Shown here: positions 35,300 to 47,819 of the stretch, in pieces
Position numbering within the stretch: the stretch's first letter is position 1
How the letters are laid out: every line of letters begins with the position of its first letter
NCBI GenBank assembly: GCA_034008185.1
Contig: CM067081.1
Coordinates: 155,650,258 to 155,714,257, forward strand
Source of the DNA: Gorsachius magnificus
Lineage: Eukaryota > Chordata > Aves > Pelecaniformes > Ardeidae
DNA length: 64,000 nucleotides
Direction of reading: 5' to 3'
The notes under the pieces: model-generated
The model's input: only the letters and a program-made list of their open reading frames with translations
Told to the model about the DNA's origin: nothing
The model's database searches: none
Made by a program: the position numbers and the translations under genes

Positions 35300-38200
35300 C
35301 CTGGGTATAAACATGAGCATTTGCTTCCTATAAAGCTGGTAACCAGGTGAGATGTTACAGCTGCAGCTGGGAGAAGAGTACAGAGCTGAAAGAGAAGAGC
35401 CTAAGGGGTGAGAACAGCTGAAGGAAACTCGGGCAGAGAAGAAATGAGGGAAGCATGATATCTGGGGATAGGAAAAGAGAGATTGCAGCCATGGGAGTAA
35501 CCATGGGGACTGACAATGTTAGAAAGGCATTTCTTTGAAAAAAGATAGTCCTCCCTCTGCCTGCCCCTCCCCAATTAAATGTACCTGGAGAGGTTTTAGA
35601 AGATCCTTCTGTAGCTCTGCGGCTATAAAGAAGGATATTTAACCATGCAATGTGCTGATATTGGACTCACGTACAGAAAAGATTCTTGACTGTTAGCAAT
35701 GCTTTAACCTAGCAAAGACAGGCTAAATCATAAGAAAAAGCACAGGATTACCAAATATCCGAAGCACAGGCTGAGACTTACCTAGCTCTGAAATAAGGTG
35801 TAGCTGTTTTTAACTGTGCGAGGGTTTAACCACCGAAACAACACACCAAGGGATGTGGTGGATTAATTGTTTCTCAGAATCCTTAACCCAAGATCATATC
35901 CATCTCTCAGATGCACAATACTTCAATAAAGTCATGGTAAAGTCATAGCCATACCACGAGACACCAGAATGAATGTAAGAAATCGGACTCCTGCTAGTCT
36001 CAGTATTTGCAGGATCCTGTCATGTAACCCTGTGTAGGAAACTCAAGGCTACATGGATCTAAACAGAACAGCAGTGGGTGCTTGGAAGGCATTCTGATTC
36101 CCAGTGCCATCCCCTGTGCAACTCACCCTCCATCACTGTCCTCCCACCCTCAGGCTCTGCATCACATCCTCTCCCTCCCATCTGCACGGGCTTGGACACA
36201 AGATGTGAAGGTGCCAGGCACCCAGGGGGAACATGAGAGGCAGCTCCCAAGACAGCAACTTTATCACATCTATATAACTCTTGATAACTGGCCCATTGCT
36301 GCCACTGACTTTGCCTTTGTCTCTCTCCTGTCTCCTTTCTCCTTACCCCCAGCAACCAAACTGGGCCAGAAAGCAGTCTGCCTGCCCACCCATCTGCCTA
36401 TAGTGCACCCTTACCTCCAACTTAGAGGCTGCATCTTGCCTCAGAAGAGCCTGGGGTAGGTCCTAGGGATAGGGAAAGAAGCTGGGCTTCTCCCAGCTCC
36501 CACATTTAGTACCCCACTTTAAAGGATGCCCTGGTCTGAGCAAGGTGTCCCATACTGAAGTCCCACACGTAACTAATACTGTGCCTCCTGATGCTTCAGG
36601 CACTTAATGAAGACATGAGCCTTTCAGAGTGGCAGAAATCCTCTTGTAAAGGTGTAGCTAGACATTTGGACAGTCTCCTTGCTCATCTCTTGTGCTGACT
36701 TTGCAGCCTGGTTTCTGTTCAGACGTGGCAGACAAGATCAGAGGGCCCCAGGCGAGTGCTGGGGTGGTGCCTCTCCCCAACACAGAGTCCTTGTTTGCTT
36801 GAGTGACAGCAGGTAGGGTATCACACCTTGTATATCTGCTGTAGCTTCAGCGGTGTTCCCTGATGGAAATATCTGCTGTAGCTTCAGTGGTGTCCCCTGA
36901 AGGAAGATCCCTGTGCCAGGATGGGGTGAGGTGGGAAGAGCTTTGGCTCTTTGGTGCGGGGGTGGCTCCCAGGCCCACAAGATGGCACTAACAGACAGCT
37001 TTTCATACTGAATTTGCGGCACTTGCAGGCCTCCTGGCCATTTGTTCTCTGCACGTCCCTTTTGTTTTTTCTTTTTTTTCCCCCCATGTTTAATTTTTTT
37101 TCATCTTCATGCACAGCACTGCTGCAGACATGGCAGAAGCAACACCTTTCCTTTTGACGTTATTACCAGGCTAGTTCCAGCTGTGGCAGATACAGAAAAT
37201 GTCAAGACCAAGATGATGACATGAAACCCACAAATTAAAGCAGATACATTATGTCAGCAGATCCACAGCTCTGTGTCAACTGCCCAGGACAACAGTCAGT
37301 TTTATATCTCCAGCTCAGTGTCTTCTCCAAAATGAGTGTGGCTGCAGCGGCTTCCAACATTGCTGAGGGTGGTGCACGAATAAGAAATTAAGCTGATCTT
37401 TCAGGTTTAGACTTCTGAATTCCTATAAACAGGAATTACATTGACAGCTTTACAGATTCTATGAAGGAGGCAGAACCAGAGCATCTTTGTAATATATTTT
37501 ATCTACCCCATCTTGCCTGGCCTCTGCCATACTTACATCTATATACTCTGTTCAGCAGAGAGACATTCTTAGCTTCCAGCTGAGAAATTATTTGATTTTA
37601 TTCCATTTGATTTGAATTTGACTCCAGTGAAAATTTTCCCTTTGTGAGGACACATCAAGTACCTGCCTCCACCTTGTCAGGCATATACCAGATATGCGTT
37701 CCACTGGCAGATGGGTCAGACTGCCCTACCGTCCCAAGTGCGGATGGATGCTGTCTCATGGAGAGCGTTGGGTTACCAATGCCTACTTTTTACAACCTGA
37801 GGTCTTCTCCCATCATATCACAGAGCTGCATGTGTGGGTTTACCATTTTTACATTGCTGAGTATAAAATGGATGGAAAATGTTACAAACAGTGGTGGGCT
37901 TTTTTTGCAAGAAACTGCCCCATGGATTGCTCCCTAAAAAGTACCCTGAGTTCCAGATGTAAACAAAACTATGTAATCTTTCTTGGTTAATGAGAGCTGC
38001 CCCTGCATTCTTGGCAACATCTAAACAAATATAGCTAATTGCCTATTAAATGAATGCCTGGGAACACTCACTGGGTGTATCATGGTATCACTGGAGCTCG
38101 AGCTGGGTGTTCAGGCTATTTTCTAGTTATGTTTCATTTTCTTGGTAATTTTCCTAGTTTCCAAACGTTCTTTTATGAAGAAGGTCAAGGCAAACTCCCA

Positions 38201-38960
38201 GACTTTCTCTAAACTGTAGGAGCAGATTCCTACATTCCCACATCTGTGCACAAGCTGAGGGCAATGACATTGCACGTGCCTGCTGCTGTCTGCATGAACA
38301 GATTCATTTGAGGGACTGGAGGGAGTCTGAGAAAATAAAACAAAAATTGCATTTTAAATCTTTTTTGGACAGTGGTTTTCGGTTCTGCTTTCGGTCAGGT
38401 TTACAAAGATGTTTCATTTCAGACTGAAACATTCCCTGTAATATTCCATTAGACAATGTGATTAAGGCCCCAGATGTCCTGGAAAACTGCAGTCAGTGCA
38501 CTATGTAGAGAAACCCCTTGTTGATAGTGACAGCAGAGGGCGTTTGCCAAAATGCATCATTTTCTTGGGATTTTTAGGCCCAGGAAAGCTCGCTGTGAGT
38601 TACCAACTGGACTCCTGCAAGTGGCACTTCCCAGGCAGTTGCTATCTACCTGTGTAAGGACCTCTGCTGAAACCTACCACTGTTTTAGAGCCTTATTTCA
38701 CCCAACTTCTAGTTGTCTTACCTGCTGATGTGGTGTGAATTTCATGTGGTGTGTTTTGGACCAAAAGCTGGCAGCAGTACCTATGAAATCACCATTGGTT
38801 TATTCAAAAGAGGCCTAGACCTCTAACACCCGGGTAAAGTGCATCACCAGCAACGCAGTGCCTGCCTCATGATATGGTTGTCTTATCGTGTCTTTTATTA
38901 TATCACCTTCACTGGGAGATTTCAAAGGGCTCTGTAAAAGTACCGTTCTCCCTGTTGTAT
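35300..38960. other. Downstream of SPIC, no gene recognised
   Basis: Contains open frames up to 125 codons (for example 36082-36459, plus) without domain or splice support, and the 37-bp tandem duplication at 36832-36904. Confidence 0.55.
36832..36904. repeat. Two-copy 37-bp tandem duplication
   Basis: ATATCTGCTGTAGCTTCAG starts at 36832 and again at 36869. The two 37-bp units differ at only a few positions. Confidence 0.85.
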
Positions 38961-38966
38961 CTGCAG

Positions 38967-39193
38967 GTAGAGCAGCACACGCAATGAGGTACAGTCAGGT
39001 GTCCATGGGCTCAGCGGCGGGAGAGGAGAACGCCAGCATCCCAAGCCTGTCCTGCAGCCAACAGCCAGGCTCACCTTGCACCAGTCCTCCTGCTGTTTCC
39101 GAGGCATCAAGAGAAATACGTAAAAAAATTAGCAGAATCCAATCCAGGCACTCAAAAAAGCACTCAAAAGAGCAGTCAGCAGTGCTCCACTGA
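38967..39193 (+). CDS. Candidate terminal exon, unrecognised protein C-terminus
   Basis: A good acceptor (CCCTGTTGTATCTGCAG ending at 38966) is followed by a 75-codon open frame entered in phase 1 and ending at TGA 39191-39193. The peptide is Ser/Pro-rich at first (MGSAAGEENASIPSLSCS), then strongly basic and His/Ser/Lys-rich (REIRKKISRIQSRHSKKHSK). I do not recognise a family. The entry phase would accept the phase-1 donors of SPIC exons 1 or 3, so an alternative SPIC 3' end is formally possible, but nothing else supports it. It could be chance. The residue pattern looks more protein-like than most open frames in this region. Confidence 0.22.
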
Positions 39194-39199
39194 CACATA

Positions 39200-42100
39200 T
39201 GGCACACCTGGAGGCAGCACAAACTTTCCATATTCCTCAACAACACACCTCAGGTTTGAAATGTGGGATGTGCTAGTGCGGAAGGGCAGTCCTGAAGCAG
39301 GTGGGCACCTTTTTTTGCTTGAGCAGAGTATTTATTTTGCTTTTTTTTCCTAGTGAAGGCAGTCATCTATTTATGACAGTTGGGAGCTTCAAGACAGACA
39401 GCCTTGGTGCTGGGCATACATTTTAAAATACCACTCTCTCAAGACAATATAGTGGCTAAGAGGCACCAGCCACCTTGTTAGGAAGTTGCACATTGAACAG
39501 TCAGTGTTGATACAATGGATTATAAGGTGAATTGCAGTGCAACCAGGCTGTATTAGCAAGATGCCATCAAACTGCACGCAGAGTGTAAACTGATGGGTGG
39601 AAAAGTAAATTCTTTATTTGACATTCCAGAAACACATAACCTGAGCCAAGAGTTCAAGAACTACAATGAAATAAAAAGGCAGGCAGCTGGTTGTTTGTCA
39701 TGCTATCTCTGTGTAGAATTAGAGGCATTAATTACATATGGGGAATATTAATGACAGTTTAAAGTGGAATGTAGCTAATCATTGCGGTACTATCTCCAAG
39801 CAGAGAGCTGGTGAAGCCATACAATATTTTCTTTCAGAGGAAATGAAAACTCAGCAAATCTATTTGGAGTACTAGCAGTGTGTAGTCGTCCGAGGGTCTA
39901 GGTTGACTTTTTTGCCTCATTGGAACAGAATTCAATCACACTTAGAAGACACGATACTTTACAGATTTGGCTAAGCCCATTAGTCTTGTTGAGATCCAGA
40001 AAGCACAGGAGATGGCTTCAAAATCATGAGATTGGCTTAAAAATAACAATATTTGAATGACTTGATTTGCCTTCTAGTTTTTAACCTCCTTGATTTCAGG
40101 TTTCCAGTCTGCACCCAGCAACGCTGAGGCTAACACTCTTTTCAAAAAAAGAACCAAAGACTGGGAGAGCTGCGGTTGTTGGAAAAGCAGCATGTTTGGA
40201 GAGATGCAGAATAGCAAGGAAAACTCCATCCTTTGTACAAGCAGCAACATGCTTTGTAATGGAGGCAAACCCATCCACTATAAGTGGTTAGCAACTTGCA
40301 GACAGAGATGAAGGAAAAAAGATGCAGCAGCGAGATGGTCTCTGGCTACTGGAAGTCTGTGCAATCACACGGGCAGCCACGTTTTCACCCAAGTCCTACT
40401 GCTCCCAGTTTCCTCTTCGCTGGTTTTAGGCAACTGGATTACTTTGGACCTCTGAAATCTGCAGAGCCTGTCAATCTTCATAGACTAAGGTAAATTATTT
40501 AGATGGCATTTCGGCGGCATGCTGGGACAAAACCCAAAGAGTCCAACTGCCTATTCCTCTGGTTTAACAGTCCACAGTATTTAAACCAGACGAGAATCAG
40601 GCTTAAACATCTCAAAAGGCCTTGGAAGGTCTGACCATTTCATAAAGAGCAGTCCTGCAGGAAAACTGCAGTTTTCACTTGGTGTCACTGTGAGATTATG
40701 CTCTGTCCTGTGAAAAACACACTAGAAACAGCTATGTATCTTGTTGATCCAGACCCTCATCCTGACCCATAGACTGACTTTGTGACATTACCTCAGAACC
40801 TATGGACTTGTTTGGCAATCACTGGACTGTGTCTGACCCAGTTACTGCCACCAATCCTGTTCTGTTCATCCTGGTTGGGTGCTGCAGGACTGTATCCTTG
40901 TCAGCGAGGTCTCTGCCTGGTCCACCTTGTTATGCTCAGCATCTTGCCCTTGCTGCTCATGGACACAAAGGCAGTCGAGATGCAAGTTGTTAAAATTTTC
41001 AGTCCTAAAGAACGAATGACACTAACACATCCTGGGAAATGTGATGAAACACAAACTCAAATGGAATTACTTGAAAATAGTATCTAATTGGTCCTTCAGA
41101 GGACTGTTTGGCATATGGGAAACACTTAATTCTCCCTCTGACCTCTGCACAAAAAAAGCACCTCCTCTTACGTAGCTCTTGTCTGCTGAGGGAAGACCTC
41201 TTATTATATGCTAAACTTCAAATTTAAACCAATGTTGCTACACCAGTCTTCCCCTCTCCTCATGTGAGTTCTTATTCCTTGTGAGTCTCTGCCAAATCCA
41301 CACTTACTCTGAAATGAGCATTACACAAGTATAGTTGTCAGTGGTGCAAGTGGTAGCTAATGGACCAAGCTAAGAGATGTTTTAATGAAACAGCTCTGCA
41401 GGATTTGGAGTGTTGCAGGTTGCAAGTAACTTGAAACATAAGTCTTTCTGCTTTCTGTATTGATTTCTCTCAGATACAGCATGCTTTATTTCCCAGTGTG
41501 TGGCCATCAGTTTGATTTCTTCTCATGTTTTGGAGTCCCCAGGGAGCTGTAACTCACCCCTTGGCTTGCCCTCTGACATGGTGAGGACAGCAGCACGTAA
41601 TCAATGGCAGGCTCACTTCTATTAATCTTCTCCAGTAAGGGCCTGATCCTCTTTCTCCAAAGGGCAAGAGGACAGTTCACACCAACTTCAGTGTAGGCAG
41701 GAGAGTGCTCCAAACACTAATGGCTTCGGCAGCAGGTGTTCCAGGAAATCCACATCAATCTTCCCTTTTGTTGAGATTGAGACTTTTGCCACCCTGGGCT
41801 GGGCTGGAAGTCAAATACCCATGCAACCTGATTCTCCAGCATGAGGTGTGAAAGGTGTTGCTGCGCAAAGCTCTCCATTCATTTTAACTACAAGAAAAAT
41901 TAACAGCTAGCCCACCTGAAAAATGAACATCTTTAAAACCGCTCATGATTACCTGAAGTTCGTGTATTTAATGATCTTCTGAGATTGGAAGGAAGAAGCA
42001 CTATATACTGTGAGGAAGGTGAATTTTTTACTTTCCAGTGGCAAAAAGCTCCCTTTCTTATGTTTCTTAGCCCTGGAACCAAGTAGAGATGTGGGGTTTG

Positions 42101-42530
42101 GATCAGAGAAATGACCATTTCAACAGCCTGAGACTTGGGTCAGCGTCATCTGGAAGCAGAGGAGCCCTCATTTCAGAGTCTCAGTGTGCTAAGGCTGTGA
42201 ACTACCTGCACTGGGACTGGACATGAACATAAGCCCTTGCACTACTGTGTCATAGTTATTTTTTTAACAACAGCTGTTCAAAGATATTCAGAGGCCTGGA
42301 ATGATGCAGTGCTTCCTGGGAAGGAAGATTAAGCTCCAGTCCTACAGGGATTTTCGTCTGTAAGTCTTAATTTTGCATTGTGTAAAACTCATGTAAGTCC
42401 ATCTAGGCATGCACACCTGTGGAGTGGGCTAAATGCAGACCAGCTAGTCAGGAGCTCAAGAAATATGCAAGTTACATGATGAAGCAAGTAAACATGCTAT
42501 TCGTTGTACATCTGTAGATTTCCAAACAGT
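39200..42530. other. No gene recognised
   Basis: AT-rich to mixed composition. Open frames (up to 101 codons, 40782-41087) show no domains. The stretch 40740-41000 has many CTGAC/GGACT words and may be a decayed repeat. Confidence 0.5.
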
Positions 42531-42536
42531 TAGGGC

Positions 42537-42560
42537 ATATATATATATATACACACACAT
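42537..42560. repeat. (AT)n(AC)n microsatellite
   Basis: AT dinucleotides (42537-42550) followed by ACACACAC. Confidence 0.9.
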
Positions 42561-42564
42561 AACT

Positions 42565-45500
42565 CAATCATCCACTTTTGGATGGACACAAGCCTTTTAA
42601 GTTTTTGTGTATTTGTATCATTTATGGTGCATGATGCAGAACATATACGTGGACATAAAAGCTTATATACACAAATGGGCACCAGTATAGAAAATATTTA
42701 AATTTTCTCTATAGATTGAAATAGAAAGAAAGGCAGGCATGGGCTAGTTGAACTACTTCCATTCCATTAATATAATATATGGTTGTTGATATCAAATTGT
42801 TATATAAGGGGTTCAGCAGATAGGTGAACTGTATCTCATGAAAATACTTTTCATATCGTTTTGCCCTTTGAAAATGAGTCTACTTAAAACTTTGTCTGTT
42901 TGGCAGGATCAATTTTTAATTTGGAGGCAGTGAGAGGTGTGAGTGGCTGTAGAAACACAGCAGTTTGCATACAGTTATTCATTACAACTTCTATGCAGCG
43001 CTCAGAGTTGTTACGGTCTTTCTATTGTTTTGAGGACTTTGCATTATAAAACAGAAAGAGTTAAGCAACTGAAGTTTATTTTTGTAACAGTGCTTTTGTT
43101 AATACTTGATAATAGATGAATAAATGCTTTGTAGAGCAGTTTGAAATAAAGCAGTATGTAATTAAATATTAGCCTAGAAGTGGAAGAGAGTGCTACTTTG
43201 TATTGGTTGGGAATAATTTTACTCAAATGCAGGATAGAAGGGCTTTTCTTAGTGAATATATAAAAAGGAACCACATACATACCTCAACTTTGCATACACA
43301 CTTATACCATCTTATAGATAAAACATCTGAATAAAATTTGTGTTTTCATATTTATTTCCTGATTCAAACATAGGTAAATAGTTAAATTCTTTGCAGTGAC
43401 TTAATATCCCATTGGGAAATCCAGTTTAATTCCTGTTCCCCTAGATCCCACATGTTCCTGAAATGACTCCGGTCGCCCACCTCCGCAGGGACAGGTCTCA
43501 CCCCATCCCAGGTTCACCAGAGGTGGGAAGGTGTCTGTGAGGTTTAAAGATCTAAGCAGTGCTGAGGCATGCTGTGTTGGGGACAAGGTGATCTGAACAC
43601 CAAAATGCCACCTAATGACTTTTGTTCAGACACTGAAAGTTAAAGCAGAAGCGAGAGTTTGCTCCAGTTAATTAAGTGCTTTGTAGGCATCAAAATATTA
43701 GTCTAGGGCATGTTTTGGGAAAAAATACCAGGGGTGGTAAGTGACCTGTTGTGCTTCATACATCCACCTGTGAAGGTAAAGTCTCCCCTCCCCAAGCTGC
43801 CATGCAGTGGCTGCAGAAATGGGAGTGGGGAAGGACACTGAGGTCCCCAGCAGCACCATCAGGGCTCCCAGGGCAGCCCGGTGGGGTCAGTCCCTGCAGG
43901 TTAGGGTGCACAGGTACAGGTATTTGTCAGTGTTTTTTTCCTGTGTCAGCAGCTGTGATTGCCTCTTTGTGCTGCAACCAACTCTCATGACAGGTATCAT
44001 GGAAACGGCCAGGCTGGGCCACTTCAGTTTCTTGTTTCCAGCAATGGCCCATGCTGAGAGCTTGGGGAAAGGTGTAAGAAAGGTTGGCAGTGGTCGTGGT
44101 GAAGATAGCATGCCTCTCATGGGCATCTCTTCTTTGGTGTTGTTTGGTAGCAGCGGCATTGCAGGAGGGTTGAAGTTCTTTCCCAATAGTGGAGGAGTTG
44201 CAAGTATTTCATCAGAGTATTTCATCATCATCAGAGGCACGCAAAAACTTCATATACCGCTTTGATCATGATCTGAATACTCCCAGTTAATTAATTCTCT
44301 TGTTATGACCAGTGTGGCCTAGGAGTCACAAAATTGGCATTTCAAATTCCAAAAGGCGGCGTTGCTAGGTCTGCTCCATTTAGGGACGAGCACACTGCAA
44401 AGTCTGTATTCAGACCCACCTCCCTTGTACTCCATGAGAGTGAGGGGTATTAAAAACTGGTGTTTGCATTTGATCTTCTCTTCAGCTTAATGTCGCCGTG
44501 GAGCGCTCTTTTGGAGGGGGGTATTTATTGCTGTTTGTTTTTCACCCTTTTTCTCTCTTGCCCTGTACCGCCACATGTCATGCTCCTAATACCTTGCAAA
44601 TATACTCACTAGGTAACAGAGAAACAATGCAGGCTCTTGCCAGTTGTCAATCATATGATCAAAGAGCGCAGCACTGTATGTCCCAGGTCAGCGATGAATT
44701 TACATCCAGACTTGTCTGGCACTTTCTTACTCTGGATATTAAAGAGAGTATTTAGATGTGGAAAACTGGAACCAGAGAGTCTTTGCCACAAACTTATGAG
44801 CTTAAGTCCTTCGCAGGTTGCTGCAGAGATAATTACTTTCTTTCCTGAGCCAGGTAGAAGCAATGTCACCTTCACCACTTTACCCTGCATATGACTTCAG
44901 TTGATCTTGACCCACAGCCAAGATGCTGAGTGCTAGCTTTATGATTCAAGCTCTGGCATGCTGAAGATGGGAACAAAAATGTAAGACTTCAGATTACACT
45001 TTGGCAAGGTCTGTAAAATTCAACACTAAACCCCTTTAAATCCTTTTGGTTAAAGCTTCATTTTTTTTTAAAGGTTAATGATCATTTGATCATCAGAATG
45101 AGTTGCTGCTGCAAAGAAGGAGCATAAATTAGATCATGGTAGAGCTAATAATTTTCCTTTCACGCTCTTTGTATGCAATTTAAGCTTTAGCTTTAAAAGA
45201 TTGTTTTACTCACATGAACAGAAGATTTGCTCTGCTTTCCTCTTTAGCAAAAGAGCTGAGATGCCAGCTAATTGACAACTCCTGCTTGTAGTGAGCTGAG
45301 AGCTTGGTTTTAATGCATTTCCAGTATGTAGGACAGATAGGATGCACACAGTGCTCCCTAATTTTGCTAAAGCTTTATCTCAGAGGTTTGGGGACACAAA
45401 AATCTACGGGAAGGAAAGATTCCACTTTTGGTATAAAGCAATTTTTGCAGTGTTATAACTGTGTCCATGAGCTCATGTCTATGGCATTTCTATAAGGAAC

Positions 45501-46890
45501 CTTAGGCTAATGTGCACTGTTAACATTACTCCTAACAGCTTTCCCTCCATTCTTTTCCCTCCTCTCTGGTCATCTCCTGTGCTTTGACCTTTTCCATTCC
45601 CATGCCTCCGTCCCCCACCACTTGCTAACGTTCTCTCTCTACAGACCTCCCAAAAGCTCCTAGTCTTTCCATCTACCATCCTTCAACGGTATCGGTTCAT
45701 GTTTGACATTGCACGGACCCAGACAAGGTTTTAGCATGCCTTTTATCCAGGACAAGTCAGTGTTCAGTGTACTGGCAATGCTAACATATCAGCTTTTCAC
45801 TTTTCCAGTAACTGCATCACATATCTGTGTGTAAGGTATACCTCATCTGTTTCCTCTTGCTAGACACGAATGTTTTATAGCTTTGTATAGAAATTTTTCA
45901 GCAATAAGAATAGAAACACTGATGTCAGTTCTTGATAAGTAACTCATATCAAATCACATCCCACTGGTAATCTGGCATAGCTGTTTCTTACAAAAGTATT
46001 ATGTGAATGGATGCCCAAAATAACATTTGGTGTTATTAGAAGTATCAAGGTCTCATCTGTAATAACAATAACTACTGAAAATCCTGCAGGAATAAAATAC
46101 ATGGTGGTTCTTATATAAAAAACCATGTGAGTTTCTTTTTAATTTCCTTGTGTGACACGACTTACTGAGGTTATTCCAACCTCATTATTAAGTGTCATCA
46201 GTGATAATACAAACTTCAGAAAAAATGATCTTCATGAAGGTTTTCAGTATTTTTCTCCAGTTATAAAAATTATATAAAAGTTATTTCACAAATGTTGAGA
46301 TACAGTAAAAATTGCATTACTTTCTGTCATATTTCCTCTATAAATTTTCACTAAAACCATTATATCTGCCACTTAAAAGTCATCATTTACCACTGTGGTA
46401 CCAGATACATTAGCACAGAAGATTCAATTTAGTTGTTAGGAAAAATTTTGGGAGTGTGAGGGCAATGAAGCAGTGCAGTACATCTCTAGGGGGAGCACAC
46501 ATTCTTCAGCCCTGGAGGTATTTGTGGTCAGGTTAGAAAAAAAAAACAAGAATCATACTAGGAAAGCTGACCTTGCCTTAGCGTACGGGCTGCATGAGAC
46601 AATGTTTTGAGATTTTTTCTAGCCCTATTTTCTTACAATTTTATGTTACAGCATTTCCTACTGTAAATATGTTACAGGAGTAATAAGTAATAGTAAGTAA
46701 TAATTGGAGGATAGGCACTGTCAACAACCACTGAAACCTCTAGGTACAAAGAAAAAAAAAAAACTGAAATAAATTACTGGCGTGGTTGACTTAATTGAAA
46801 TGAAATGAAATCCAGGCAAAGGAAGCTGAAATAAAATTCTGAGGAGACCATTAGAAACCAAGTGGTGTTTTTGCTCACATCTAAACACCC
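42565..46890. other. No gene recognised
   Basis: AT-rich apart from about 43750-44270, where a 152-codon plus-strand frame (43807-44265) overlaps a 117-codon minus-strand frame (43887-44240). Neither shows a recognisable domain. Confidence 0.5.
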
Positions 46891-46894
46891 ATTG

Positions 46895-46940
46895 ATATAT
46901 ATGTGTGTGTATATATATATACAAGATATGTGTATATATA
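46895..46940. repeat. (TA)n/(TG)n microsatellite
   Basis: Alternating TA and TG dinucleotides interrupted by ACAAGA. Confidence 0.85.
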
Positions 46941-47579
46941 GATAGGAATCTTTATTTGGGCTGCCTGTAAGGGCATAATTATATGAACACAGGTTCTGTG
47001 AGTCCCCTTTGAGACTAACTTGACTGTCAGATCATAGGCTGGAGATATGAATATTTGGGTAATGTTGGTTCGGTCCTCAAAATACGCTAAGGCCCTGCTC
47101 TGCGTAGCTGTGCAATACATGTAAGAAAAGGCTCTGTTAAGTGTCACAGGGCTCTAACTGCTTAGGCATAGTTGAGAATCAGCTGGGGATGAAGGCTTGG
47201 TCATTTGGGAAAGCGTTGCTAGGCTGAAGCTAAGCAAGCAACCTGATGCTACTTGATTTTGACAATTTGATTTCCATCTTTGGTCTCTGGAAGTGACAAT
47301 GTGCTGAGAATGAAGGATTCTGCTGCTCAGGAATTATTAAGCAAGCCTTGGTAGAGAGGGGAAATGTGACATATCTGTGGGGTTCACAATTCTTTCTTAA
47401 TCAAGTGCTTGCAAGGTTTCCTAGAAGGGGGAAAAAAACTGCACGGGTTTTGCCAGCTTGCTATGGTTTTGGCTTCCCTCCCAGTTCCTGCAATAAAATC
47501 TCCATCCAGGGAGAATTATTCAGTGTTCACCACAGCCTCTAGCCTGAACTGTTGCTCTCAGTTTTGACTAAGTCGCAAG

Positions 47580-47812
47580 CCCCGCTCTAAAACCGCTAAG
47601 CAAAGGCGGCAATTGCACGTTCACACCAGAGCGGAGAGCCTGACCTTTCCTTCCCGTACCGCTACCTGCGTCACAGCTGTGACAGGTTCTGCAGCCGGTA
47701 TAAGACAGAGGGCACCCTCCTGCAAACAGTTGCTCTACTCGACATAGTCATTCCCATGGAAAGTCACTAAAGCTGATTTTGTGCAGGGCTGTCCGCGAGG
47801 AAGTGAAACTGG
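47580..47812 (+). promoter_or_regulatory. CpG-rich promoter/enhancer-like element with TATA box
   Basis: An isolated cluster of roughly ten CpGs within about 150 bp in a CpG-poor AT-rich background. It holds TGACCTTTCC (47641; nuclear-receptor half-site AAGGTCA on the other strand), a 14-bp palindrome GTCACAGCTGTGAC (47670-47683; E-box CAGCTG with TGACAG beside it), TATAAG (47699-47704) and an ETS-IRF composite motif at 47799-47810. The order palindrome, TATA, then downstream sequence suggests a plus-strand start near 47730. No coding exon follows that I can recognise, so it may drive a non-coding RNA or act as a distal enhancer. Confidence 0.45.
47799..47810 (+). promoter_or_regulatory. ETS-IRF composite element (EICE)
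   Basis: GGAAGTGAAACT matches the EICE consensus GGAANNGAAA bound jointly by PU.1/SPIB and IRF4/IRF8 in myeloid and B cells. The preceding bases make GAGGAAGT, a preferred PU.1-subfamily site. Confidence 0.5.
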
Positions 47813-47819
47813 CACTCGA

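Noticed and set aside
37644..37990. Two overlapping frames of about 97 codons with Cys and Trp residues suggesting a lectin-like fold
   Set aside because: Both frames are equally open, residue spacing matches no C-type lectin pattern, and there are no splice sites.
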